Below are positions 9,244-16,656 of a DNA stretch of 22,518 nt, in pieces. The stretch lies in contig JAEWAX010000045.1 in NCBI GenBank assembly GCA_023391425.1, forward strand, positions 1-22,518, given 5' to 3'. The translations under genes and the position numbers were made by a program. The stretch is from Bacillota bacterium (GTDB taxonomy: Bacteria > Bacillota > Clostridia > Acetivibrionales > DSM-1351). Numbering within the stretch: the stretch's first letter is position 1; every line of letters begins with the position of its first letter. Under the pieces are notes generated by a model. It had not been told where the DNA came from. It made no database searches and saw nothing but the letters and a program-made list of their open reading frames with translations.

Positions 9244-9318
9244 TAAGTAAATATCAGTAAACAATCTGCATCATTAATTCTACCTATCCCTCTCTATAGT
9301 TTTAATCCCTGTACACTT

Positions 9319-9353
9319 GGGGGATGTATCAGATTTACCTGATTACATCCCCC
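9319..9353 (+). terminator. Terminator of the ABC operon
   Basis: GGGGGATGTA (9319-9328) pairs perfectly with TACATCCCCC (9344-9353). The inner TCAG pairs with CTGA across a six-base loop, with one bulged T. A pyrimidine-rich tail (TTCTCTGTCTTTCTG) follows on the plus strand; it is not a pure T-run. It sits between the convergent ABC permease and MFS genes. No T-tract is seen in the minus direction. Confidence 0.7.
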
Positions 9354-9412
9354 TTCTCTGTCTTTCTGTTTATATAGTCCTCTTTCATAACGATTTCATG
9401 TGGTTATTACCT

Positions 9413-10684
9413 TTAAAATCTCCTATCTTTTGATTCTATATTAACCAGTTTAGGTGAACGCATTAGATAATAGGTTGCAACACCCATAACATATGTTGCT
9501 ATTCCTACAATAAATACCATCACATATACCTTTTGCCCAAGAGTGTCAAGCAATACGCCATAAATAAGCTGCCCTATTGGTATAGCCATCGTAGCACCTG
9601 CAAATATAATAGACATTACCTTGCCTAAAAATTCATTTGGGGTTTCTTTTTGTACTGATGTCATGATAAAAATTGATAGTATTGTTGTGATAAATAAGAT
9701 TACCGTTCCACTTAGTGTGAGCAAGACAATCGACTCCACTTTTCCTATACCAATAACAAGAGGAAAAACAGAGAAACCCATTGGGATAAAGAATATTGCG
9801 CATATAAAAACCCATTTATGTATATTTTGCACGGATAGCCTTTGCCCAATCACACCAATACCAAGCCCCGCAAGAATTGCGCTCACTGAAGTAATACCTT
9901 GCACAAAGCCAAATACGCTACTGCTTGCTCCTATTGTAATTTTAACCAAATATGGAATACCAACCATAAACATTGGAGTTAAAAACAGGTTAAGCCCACA
10001 TGCCATAGCAATTGCTTTTAGAACAAATGGATTTTCCCTTACTATATATTTTACACCACACTTAATATCGGAGGTGATCATTTTTAGTGCATGTCCATAT
10101 TCTACTGGCTTTACAAAAGGAATATAAATAAACATTTCCAGAACAGCCGCCATAAAAAAACTAATACCACTTACTGTGACAATGCTGATAATACTAAAAT
10201 TGCTGTAAATCAAACCACCTAAAATCGGTCCAACGATTGCGTTAAGGGAAGCAACTCCCGATACTATGCCATTTGCCTTCATAAGTTCTTCTTGTCCCAC
10301 CATAGAGGGAATAGCCGACTGTACAGCTGGTTGATACATGGTGCTTATAACCGAAAGTATTGTCATAATCAACCCAATAAATATAACCGATGAATTACCA
10401 CTAAACAGAAGAATTCCTAGAATTAATACTGTACCACTGCTTAGTAAATCAAATATTACCATTAACTTTTGCTTACTGAATTTATCCGCTACAGCACCAC
10501 CGATAGGAGAAAAGAATATAATGGGCAGTGTAGATATCGCAAGAATAGATGCAAAAATTTCTGCTCTACCTGTAATGTCCAGTACATAAAGGGATAGTGC
10601 AAATTTTAATATTCCCGCACCAAAAAGCGAAACAATCTGTCCGATTATCATTAGATTAAAGTTTTTATTAAACGTAATTTTCAC
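9413..10684 (-). CDS. MFS efflux transporter
   Basis: Proton-driven exporter of the major facilitator superfamily, 423 residues with about 12 hydrophobic helices. The loop after helix 2 holds GGAVADKFSKQKLM, a form of MFS motif A. The N-terminus KITFNKNFNLMIIGQ is hydrophilic and then enters helix 1, as in the drug/macrolide-exporter branch. The open frame extends to 10765, but that extra part overlaps the 59-residue gene in another frame and is not credible. The start is taken as GTG at 10682-10684, two bases after that gene's TAG. The ribosome site AGAGG is too close for this GTG, so an ATT at 10676-10678 is also possible, or initiation by coupling. Last gene of the TetR operon; drug or metabolite efflux is the likely job. 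Confidence 0.9.
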   Translation of the reverse strand: MKITFNKNFNLMIIGQIVSLFGAGILKFALSLYVLDITGRAEIFASILAISTLPIIFFSPIGGAVADKFSKQKLMVIFDLLSSGTVLILGILLFSGNSSVIFIGLIMTILSVISTMYQPAVQSAIPSMVGQEELMKANGIVSGVASLNAIVGPILGGLIYSNFSIISIVTVSGISFFMAAVLEMFIYIPFVKPVEYGHALKMITSDIKCGVKYIVRENPFVLKAIAMACGLNLFLTPMFMVGIPYLVKITIGASSSVFGFVQGITSVSAILAGLGIGVIGQRLSVQNIHKWVFICAIFFIPMGFSVFPLVIGIGKVESIVLLTLSGTVILFITTILSIFIMTSVQKETPNEFLGKVMSIIFAGATMAIPIGQLIYGVLLDTLGQKVYVMVFIVGIATYVMGVATYYLMRSPKLVNIESKDRRF

Positions 10685-10686
10685 CT

Positions 10687-10866
10687 CTAATATAAAAATT
10701 TTAAAGTATTTGAGGAAGCTGTAATAAGAGCCAATATTCCAGCCATCATAACATAAATGCCCCACTTGCTTTTTCTGTTTTGTTTTCTGGCAAGTATAAG
10801 TTCTATACCACCAATTATCAGTAAAATAGCCCCTAAAACAAGACCTATAATAATTCCAGTTAACAT
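10687..10866 (-). CDS. 59-residue two-helix membrane protein
   Basis: Small gene between the ABC-2 permease and the MFS gene. It starts with ATG at 10864-10866, preceded eight bases upstream by GGAGGT that overlaps the end of the permease gene, and ends with TAG at 10687-10689. The product has a hydrophobic segment (about 3-25), a basic turn RKQNRKSKW (27-35) and a second hydrophobic segment (about 36-53), consistent with a helical hairpin with its loop in the cytoplasm. The spacing (4 bases after the permease stop, 2 before the MFS GTG) fits a true operon member. I do not recognise a family. It might be a small accessory subunit of either transporter. Gene reality is well supported by the ribosome site and tiling; function is unknown. 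Confidence 0.75.
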   Translation of the reverse strand: MLTGIIIGLVLGAILLIIGGIELILARKQNRKSKWGIYVMMAGILALITASSNTLKFLY

Positions 10867-10870
10867 TTAG

Positions 10871-11563
10871 TCATACCTCCATTTCATTAACTTTAGTAGA
10901 AAGTATTTTAACTGTAGCAAAACCTGTTACTACGAGTAGAGTTACTACAACTAACGCGGGAGTACTTATCCCAATACCAGTGACAATATTACCTATTATC
11001 GAAGCAAGCAGAATTGAAGAAACAATAGTTGTCGAAATGGATTTTTTTATAAAGCCTATTCCTAAAGCGATTAAACCAATTGAAACAATCGCCACAGCAT
11101 AAATTCCAACATTTAAAAGATGTGCTAATATCAATACCAAAGTGATATTGCCATTTAAAATGGGCGATATCCTCTCGCTGATAAAAAAGACCGTTATGGG
11201 AATAAAAGTGCATACAAGCAACGATGATAATGTAACGGTTATTACCAAAATCAGCTTTGCAAGAAGGATTTTACGCCTTGATATGGGATAAGAAAATAAC
11301 AATATCGCTCTTCCTCGGCTATAATCCTCAATTACAAACTTCGAATACATTACTGCCGAAAAAATGCAAAATATAATCAAAGTAAGCGCAGAGTTCAATT
11401 TAAAGATATTTTCATACTGCAAGAAATCTGCATTGTTTTCTACTCTTGCAATAGTTGCTATGAAGTAAATAAATCCTGTCATAATAACACATATAATCAC
11501 ACTTGCATGAAAATAAGTGTTTAGCTTATTACGTTTAATCTCCAATTTAATTAACCTTTCCAT
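10871..11563 (-). CDS. ABC-2 type transporter permease
   Basis: Membrane subunit (230 residues) of the ABC exporter whose ATPase lies just upstream. Six hydrophobic segments are visible. The first is at about 18-40, and between the second and third lies the cytoplasmic stretch DYSRGRAILLFSYPISRRK, typical of ABC-2 permeases where an amphipathic coupling helix precedes YPISR. The ATG at 11561-11563 lies inside the 3' end of the ATPase gene (17-base overlap), so the two are coupled. This ATPase/permease pair resembles the BcrAB/lantibiotic-immunity type. Substrate is unknown; the TetR regulator and MFS partner suggest drug or peptide efflux. Confidence 0.9.
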   Translation of the reverse strand: MERLIKLEIKRNKLNTYFHASVIICVIMTGFIYFIATIARVENNADFLQYENIFKLNSALTLIIFCIFSAVMYSKFVIEDYSRGRAILLFSYPISRRKILLAKLILVITVTLSSLLVCTFIPITVFFISERISPILNGNITLVLILAHLLNVGIYAVAIVSIGLIALGIGFIKKSISTTIVSSILLASIIGNIVTGIGISTPALVVVTLLVVTGFATVKILSTKVNEMEV

Positions 11564-12281
11564 TTACATTCATACCTCCCGTTACCTCAAAATAGTAATC
11601 TTCTAAGCCATTTGGATACTGTGTTTTTATGTCTGATATATCAGCCTGTCTTACTACAATGCCGTTTGCTATAATTCCAACCGTGTCTGCAATATGTGCT
11701 ACCTCACCTAGAATATGGCTTGAAAGCAATATTGTCATACCATATTCCTGTGTGAGTCGTGTAAACAAATCTCGCATTTCATGGATACCCTGTGGGTCTA
11801 GACCATTTGTAGGCTCATCTAAAATTAAAACTTTAGGATTGTGAATAATGGCTCTGGCGATAGCAAGCCGAGCCCTCATACCTAATGAAAATTTAGATAC
11901 AGGGCGGTTATCTATGCCAGTAAGCCCAACCATTTTAAGAACTTTTGGTATGTCACCCTTAACATTCATATATCCAAGATGAATTTCTAAATTTTCCTCT
12001 GCACTTAGATGCTCATAAAATACAGGGGTTTCAATAGATGAGCCAATACTTTTTAAAATCTCATCACGATGGGTTTCAATATTTAGTCCTAAGACTTTAA
12101 TAATGCCAATATCTTTCTTTATTAGCCCCGTAAGCATTTTGAAAACTGTCGTTTTTCCTGCACCATTTGCACCTAAGAATCCGTAAATTATGCCCTTTGA
12201 AACTGACATATCGCAGCCTTTAATTACCTCCAAGTTGTCAAAGGCTTTTTTAAGTCCACTAATTTCTATCGCATTACCCAA
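11547..12281 (-). CDS. ABC-2 exporter ATP-binding protein (BcrA-like)
   Basis: ATPase of the ABC-2 exporter, 244 residues. Walker A GANGAGKTT (37-45), the degenerate signature FSLGMRARLAIARA (about 131-144), Walker B VLILDEPTNGLDPQG (151-165) and a switch His in LSSH are all present. The SLGMR form of the signature and the short C-terminal tail are normal for BcrA/CcmA-like exporters. The frame opens at a GTG (12288-12290), but AGGAGGA touches it. The TTG at 12279-12281 has that site about nine bases upstream and is chosen. It follows tetR by 14 bases and overlaps the permease by 17, inside the TetR operon. Confidence 0.93.
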   Translation of the reverse strand: MGNAIEISGLKKAFDNLEVIKGCDMSVSKGIIYGFLGANGAGKTTVFKMLTGLIKKDIGIIKVLGLNIETHRDEILKSIGSSIETPVFYEHLSAEENLEIHLGYMNVKGDIPKVLKMVGLTGIDNRPVSKFSLGMRARLAIARAIIHNPKVLILDEPTNGLDPQGIHEMRDLFTRLTQEYGMTILLSSHILGEVAHIADTVGIIANGIVVRQADISDIKTQYPNGLEDYYFEVTGGMNVNGKVN

Positions 12282-12295
12282 GATTATCACTCCTC

Positions 12296-12874
12296 CTACT
12301 CAAAAATTTTTTCTATCAGATTGTCAATCATAAAATCAAAGACCTCAATGTGGTTGCAGGGTAACTCATCTTTTAATGAAATAGCTAACAACATTGCAGA
12401 AATTACGGAGACTGCCTTGTCCCTTTCTATCAAAAGCTTTAAATATGGCTTGTTAAGTAGTATAACTCCACCCTCAATACTATTTTGAGCAATTTTATTG
12501 AGTTGCTCTGGTGACAGCTTGTTGGTAAAGCTTATAAAGTCGGTACTATTTGCGTTACAGATGAAACTATTTTTGTTATATTCACGGTATATTGCTTTAA
12601 GTGCCTGGGCCATACCGACTCTGTTTTGATTTTTATGCATTATTTCCTCTGCAAGACAATAAAGTCTATCTTGCACTACGCATAAAGTATCGCAAAAAAG
12701 CGCTTCCTTTGACTCGAAAAATAAGTAAAATGCCCCCTTTGATATTCCGGCTTTTGCACATAAATCGTCTAAATTAGTCTTTTTATAGCCGAATTTTGCC
12801 CAGCTTTTCTCACACTCTACAACTAGTTTTTCTCTTATATTTATTTTTTCTTGTTCAGTAAAACTTCGTGCCAT
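12296..12874 (-). CDS. TetR/AcrR-family repressor
   Basis: Predicted autoregulator of the efflux operon, 192 residues. The N-terminal HTH (about 33-52, LDDLCAKAGISKGAFYLFF) has the strong TetR signature, with YLFF at the start of the fourth helix. The rest is the ligand-binding and dimerisation part, which is not conserved enough to name a ligand. The ATG at 12872-12874 has GGGGAG eight bases upstream. A consensus promoter and a 30-base palindrome lie just upstream, so it almost certainly represses its own operon. The downstream genes (ABC-2 exporter, 59-residue membrane protein, MFS) follow without gaps and share this promoter. Confidence 0.95.
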   Translation of the reverse strand: MARSFTEQEKINIREKLVVECEKSWAKFGYKKTNLDDLCAKAGISKGAFYLFFESKEALFCDTLCVVQDRLYCLAEEIMHKNQNRVGMAQALKAIYREYNKNSFICNANSTDFISFTNKLSPEQLNKIAQNSIEGGVILLNKPYLKLLIERDKAVSVISAMLLAISLKDELPCNHIEVFDFMIDNLIEKIFE

Positions 12875-12898
12875 TATGTAACTCCCCTTTTTATTGTT

Positions 12899-12928
12899 AT
12901 GTGACTTAAATTATTTTTTAAGTCACAT
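12899..12928. promoter_or_regulatory. Palindromic operator for the TetR repressor
   Basis: ATGTGACTTAAA (12899-12910) is perfectly repeated inverted as TTTAAGTCACAT (12917-12928) with a six-base spacer. It begins two bases downstream of the -10 box of the tetR promoter, so a bound repressor would block initiation or early elongation. Two 12-base arms match the spacing often used by two TetR dimers or one large dimer. Assignment to this repressor is inferred from position. Confidence 0.8.
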
Positions 12929-12930
12929 CA

Positions 12931-12959
12931 ATAATACAACTTTTTCCAATCACTGTCAA
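12931..12959 (-). promoter_or_regulatory. Consensus promoter of the tetR-efflux operon
   Basis: A perfect TTGACA -35 box (complement of 12954-12959) and a TATTAT -10 box (complement of 12931-12936) are exactly 17 bases apart. Transcription would start at about 12924, inside the palindromic operator. This is one of the best promoters in the window and gives a strong but repressible operon. Confidence 0.85.
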
Positions 12960-13151
12960 TAGTGTTTTTGAGAAACAATAATAAAAAATATCGATCAGTT
13001 TACTAAAAGGTAGTTACTCGCATTTTATGTATGTAAATATTTAATAAAGCACTTACAATTGAGAATTAACTAATATCAAACAAATTTTCCTTAGAATTTA
13101 TTAATTATAGTCTCTTTCCATAAACATTGTGGGTAAATAGGATTAATTTTG

Positions 13152-13202
13152 ATACAATACAAGAACCCACAGTCTCTTTACCTGTGGGTTCTTGTATTGT
13201 AT
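13152..13202. terminator. 51-base hairpin with perfect 21-bp stem
   Basis: Bases 13152-13172 are the exact reverse complement of 13182-13202, with a nine-base loop (TCTCTTTAC). The core GAACCCACAG/CTGTGGGTTC is GC-rich for this AT-rich region. Neither side has a convincing T-run, so its role as a terminator between recJ/the GNAT relic and the tetR promoter is only likely. The remaining bases between 12960 and 13400 hold the GNAT relic and A/T-rich sequence in which I see no gene. Confidence 0.55.
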
Positions 13203-13224
13203 TATTAGTATTAAATAAATTAGC

Positions 13225-13383
13225 CTAATTTTTTGCAGAGTGTATAAGTTTTATACCATACCCTTTTCCACTGTATTCTATAGATACAGCTAACTTATGT
13301 AAATATCCAGATTCATTCTCTTTCAGTTCTGACCAAAAAAGAGGATTATGCCATCTCAATAGTATCAGCCAATCAATCTTAAA
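13225..13383 (-). pseudogene. Decayed GNAT acetyltransferase fragment
   Basis: A 52-codon open stretch between a TAA (13384-13386) and a TAG (13225-13227) with no usable start codon. It contains LHKLAVSIEYSGKGYG, the acetyl-CoA-binding motif A of GNAT enzymes ([R/Q]xxGxG, here YSGKGYG), preceded by FWSELKENESGY, which matches the region just upstream of motif A in that family. Both the N-terminal half (about 80 residues) and the C-terminal motif B region are missing. It lies directly after recJ. I read it as the remnant of an acetyltransferase gene broken by rearrangement at this boundary, not a functional gene. Confidence 0.7.
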
Positions 13384-13400
13384 TTAAAGCTATTTTAAAT

Positions 13401-15164
13401 TCACCTATAATACTGCATTATAAGCTGCACGCTTCTATTCCCATTATATTCGTTCACGTCAATATGGAAAATCATATCCAGCTTAATATTATTAGTTAGT
13501 CCATTATACATCTTACTTAGTTCTTGCTCTCCGAATTTTTCCACTATGTATTCATCAAAATCTTGAATATTTCCGAAATAAATACAATCTACATATTTTT
13601 TATTGTTGGAAAGCAACCTTACCTTTAACACATTCCTATTGGCACCTAAAACTGTAGCTCGACTTACTGATATATTCTTGTCTGCAAAAAGCGGCTTAGA
13701 ATTCCCTTTCCCGTATGGTTCAAGTATCATTAGTTCTTCAGCAAGTGTAAGGTTAATTGTATCGATAGGTGTCACTGCATCAATATAAACTTTTGGAATT
13801 AAATCATCTTCAGTTAACATTACTAGCTCATTTAGCTGTTTTCTTAATGTTTCTACATTATCACGTTCAAGGCTAAAGCCAGCTGCCATTGGGTGCCCAC
13901 CAAACCTTGTCAAGAGTTGCTTGCATTTCTGTAATTCCTCAAACATATTGTACAATTCTATAGATCTGCCTGACCCCTTTACCACATCTTCGCTATCTGT
14001 CAAAATAAAAGTTGGAACATTGTATTTTTCTCTAATTTTTCCAGCTATTATTCCAGCTATACTTTCATGAATATGAGGTCTGTATACCACTAGTACTTTG
14101 TCCTTCTTCAAATCGCTGTTTTCAATAGTTGCAACAGCTTCCTCAACTCCTAATAAAGTCATATTCTTTCTTTCTGTGTTTAGGCTATGAAGTTCCTGAG
14201 CCATACGTACTGCTTCTTCTCTATCCTCGCAAAGTAGGAGCTCCAAGCCCTTTATAGCACAATCAAGCCTTCCAGATGCATTTATGCAAGGGCCAATAAT
14301 AAATCCAAGATGATAAACACCTATCTCTTTTCCTAAAATTCCTGTTTGCTCCATAAGTGCATTTAAACCTATATTTGCGCTTTTTCCTATAACCGATAGA
14401 CCATTTTTTACAAATATCCTATTCTCTCCAGATAAATCAACGACATCGCAAACTGTAGCTATAGCAAGAAATTCATAGAACGCCTCTTCTTCTTTCTTAG
14501 GAATATCCATTTCGTGGTATAGAACCTGAATAAATTTGTATGCAACTCCAGCGCCACACAATAATTTAAATGGATATTGGCAATCAGCCTGCTTCATATC
14601 AATTATTGCATCAGCCTCAGGTATTAAAGGTATTCTATTAGAGTCAGCATCTTCAATGAAAGGGACGTCGTGATGGTCTGTTATAATTACTGTAATGCCT
14701 AATTCTTTTGCGTATTTAATTTGTTCAAGGGCTGAAATACCATTATCACATGTAATTATAGTATCTATGCCCTCCTCATTTGCTTTTTCAATTATGTTAT
14801 TATTTATCCCATATCCATCAAATATTCTATGAGGTATGACATAGTCAACCTTAGCACCACACCTGGTCAAAGCTTTATATAGTATAAAAGTACTTATAAC
14901 TCCATCAACATCATAGTCTCCAATTATACGTATCCTTTTATTTGTTACAATTTTGTTTTTGATTATTGAGACACCCTTTTCTAAATCCTTCATGCTTCTG
15001 CCATCGTATAATGCATCTAAGCTGGGATTTATAAATCGCTGTGCTATATCATTTTCTAAAATACCTCTATTTACAAGTACTCTACAAATAAGCTCACTAA
15101 CGCCCAAGGATTGGGACATTTTTTTAAAGTCGTTCTTAGGATTCTTCAAAATCCACTTTTCCAA
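13401..15164 (-). CDS. recJ: Single-stranded-DNA-specific exonuclease RecJ
   Basis: 5'-3' ssDNA exonuclease acting in RecF-pathway recombination and mismatch or base-excision repair. The DHH domain shows IIGDYDVDGV (motif I) and TDHHDVP (the DHH motif). The GPCINASGRLD loop follows, and then the DHHA1 substrate-binding domain with GGHPMAAGFS. All metal ligands of the family appear present. The product is 587 residues, the compact clostridial size without the long C-terminal extension of Bacillus RecJ. The frame opens at a TTG (15197) without a ribosome site. The TTG at 15162-15164 (MEKWILKNP after processing of the start) has GGGGGT eight bases upstream and is preferred. It is 65 bases after holA on the same strand. 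apt, its usual downstream neighbour, is about 9.8 kb away. Confidence 0.96.
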   Translation of the reverse strand: MEKWILKNPKNDFKKMSQSLGVSELICRVLVNRGILENDIAQRFINPSLDALYDGRSMKDLEKGVSIIKNKIVTNKRIRIIGDYDVDGVISTFILYKALTRCGAKVDYVIPHRIFDGYGINNNIIEKANEEGIDTIITCDNGISALEQIKYAKELGITVIITDHHDVPFIEDADSNRIPLIPEADAIIDMKQADCQYPFKLLCGAGVAYKFIQVLYHEMDIPKKEEEAFYEFLAIATVCDVVDLSGENRIFVKNGLSVIGKSANIGLNALMEQTGILGKEIGVYHLGFIIGPCINASGRLDCAIKGLELLLCEDREEAVRMAQELHSLNTERKNMTLLGVEEAVATIENSDLKKDKVLVVYRPHIHESIAGIIAGKIREKYNVPTFILTDSEDVVKGSGRSIELYNMFEELQKCKQLLTRFGGHPMAAGFSLERDNVETLRKQLNELVMLTEDDLIPKVYIDAVTPIDTINLTLAEELMILEPYGKGNSKPLFADKNISVSRATVLGANRNVLKVRLLSNNKKYVDCIYFGNIQDFDEYIVEKFGEQELSKMYNGLTNNIKLDMIFHIDVNEYNGNRSVQLIMQYYR

Positions 15165-15229
15165 TTTTCTGACCCCCGTATTTACAATTAGGAACAATTA
15201 TACACTAGACACTAGGAAACAATTGTTCC

Positions 15230-16252
15230 TCAACCCATAGAAGCAATTAAAAGCTCTATAGCTATTCTATCTGTTATCTTTCCTGTCTTTATTGATTCAT
15301 CTAGCTCTAAGCTATAATACATAGCTTTTTCAAGGACATTTATATCTAGATTTCTACTAATACTCATAACCTTTGATGCAACAAAAGGTGTAAGTCCCAT
15401 CTGCTTTGCCACAGCGTCATCTCTCATGCCCTTCTGTCTCAATAGCTTTATTCTGTACACCATCCTAATCTGTCTTATAATCATAAATAAGACTTTCTGC
15501 ATAGGCTCCTTTAGTGCCGCCATATCATTTAACAAATTTAAAGCTTTAGATATATTTCCCTCGGAAACAGCATCAGTTAGGTCAAATATTCTGCTTTTTA
15601 TTGACTTATTACATACACTCTCAATATCATTTATTGTTATTTGTGGCTTATCACCAACATAATTAACTATTTTGTCAATCTCGTTGAGTAATTCAGTCAT
15701 TGAATATTCACTATTTTCAACCAAATAAGAAGCAGGCATTTGTTCAATGCTTTTGTTATAGCTTTTAAACACCTTAACAACCCATTTTACTAAATCTGCT
15801 GGTTTCTGGAAATCAAGTTCTACAATAAGTCCATACTTTTTAATGGCATTTATTAATTTTAGTCTTTTATCAATCTCTGTTTCCACTAAAATCAAACAGG
15901 TATAAGGCGGTATGTTTTCCACATACTCAGAAAGCTTGTCCTTAGTAGATTTTTTATCTGAACCAGTATCAGCTGCATCACCCTTCTTTGACTTAAGCAG
16001 ACCAGAATTCTTGGCGATAACTAACTTTTTGTCACTAAAAATAGGCAGTGTTTCACAGTTGGCAATAATTGTATCTACATATGTCTTCCCCTCAAAAAAA
16101 ATGTAGTTAAGCTCACTATTTTCCTCATTCACAATTAATTTTGTAATTACATTTATATAATATTTAATTAAGTACTCTTCAGCCCCATAAAATAGATAAA
16201 CATTTTGCAATGTGTTTTCCTTAATCTGTTTTTTTAAAATCTCTAAGCTCAT
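15230..16252 (-). CDS. holA: DNA polymerase III delta subunit
   Basis: Clamp-loader subunit that opens the beta sliding clamp. The 340-residue product begins with SLEILKKQIKENTLQNVYLFYGAEEYLIKYY; the short motif NVYLFYGAEEYL near residue 18 is the family's hallmark, preceding a degenerate AAA+ fold that lacks a Walker A. The C-terminal helical collar domain (about 210-340) has the usual AVSEGNISKALNLL and VLFMIIRQIRMVYR patterns. Length is typical (about 340). The ATG at 16250-16252 follows AGGAAG. In Clostridia it commonly lies next to comEC; here a palindromic element separates them. Confidence 0.95.
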   Translation of the reverse strand: MSLEILKKQIKENTLQNVYLFYGAEEYLIKYYINVITKLIVNEENSELNYIFFEGKTYVDTIIANCETLPIFSDKKLVIAKNSGLLKSKKGDAADTGSDKKSTKDKLSEYVENIPPYTCLILVETEIDKRLKLINAIKKYGLIVELDFQKPADLVKWVVKVFKSYNKSIEQMPASYLVENSEYSMTELLNEIDKIVNYVGDKPQITINDIESVCNKSIKSRIFDLTDAVSEGNISKALNLLNDMAALKEPMQKVLFMIIRQIRMVYRIKLLRQKGMRDDAVAKQMGLTPFVASKVMSISRNLDINVLEKAMYYSLELDESIKTGKITDRIAIELLIASMG

Positions 16253-16308
16253 AAAATCTTCCTCTTAAAGTTTATTTCTAAAGCTTTTACAGTTAAATCA
16301 TTCCCAAT

Positions 16309-16609
16309 CACAGTGACAGTAGATGTTTCCCCTAAGAATGCTTAGAGAAATTATTTTAAAATTTGTATCAGCTCATCACAAAATTTTTGCACTTTAGAGA
16401 AGTATAAGTGCAACTAGGCTTCTGCCGGCGCCATAGGCTTGGCACAAGCCAAGTTTTCTTTACCGTCGCACAAACTCGCCATGCATGGCTCGGGTTGCTG
16501 CTCAAAATGGCATCCTACCATTTTGACGGCAAAAATCCTGTTCTATCGCTAACAAATTTAACAAATAATTTATATGAGCCTTTTATCGGAAACATCTACT
16601 ATCACTGTT
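16309..16609. mobile_element. MITE-like element with long terminal inverted repeats
   Basis: The 301-base element has outer 22-base ends that are inverted copies with two mismatches (16309-16330 against 16588-16609; shared core CAGTGAYAGTAGATGTTTCC). The likeness continues inward with small gaps over about 80 bases on each side (16309-16390 against 16529-16609), including AAATTATTT, AAATTTGT and ATTTTTGC blocks in both. The core is GC-richer than its surroundings and holds CTTGGC-ACAA-GCCAAG (16438-16453), the 12-base palindrome GCCATGCATGGC (16478-16489), and CAAAATGG/CCATTTTG (16503-16525). It has no transposase and no credible gene. A clear target-site duplication is not seen. It fills most of the holA-comEC gap. 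Confidence 0.7.
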
Positions 16610-16656
16610 TAAATTAATATATTCCAACTGGGTAAGTTTAAATTAAAACTATAGCC

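Noticed and set aside
9621..10127. Plus-strand open frame of 168 codons opposite the MFS gene
   Set aside because: It is the shadow of an obvious 12-helix membrane protein on the other strand and has no ribosome site or family likeness.
10685..10765. Twenty-seven-residue N-terminal extension of the MFS protein
   Set aside because: It overlaps the 59-residue gene in another frame, is not hydrophobic like the family's N-terminus, and has no ribosome site.
16408..16617. Plus-strand open frame of 69 codons between holA and comEC
   Set aside because: It lies within the palindromic element, has no ribosome site, and its composition follows the hairpins rather than a protein.
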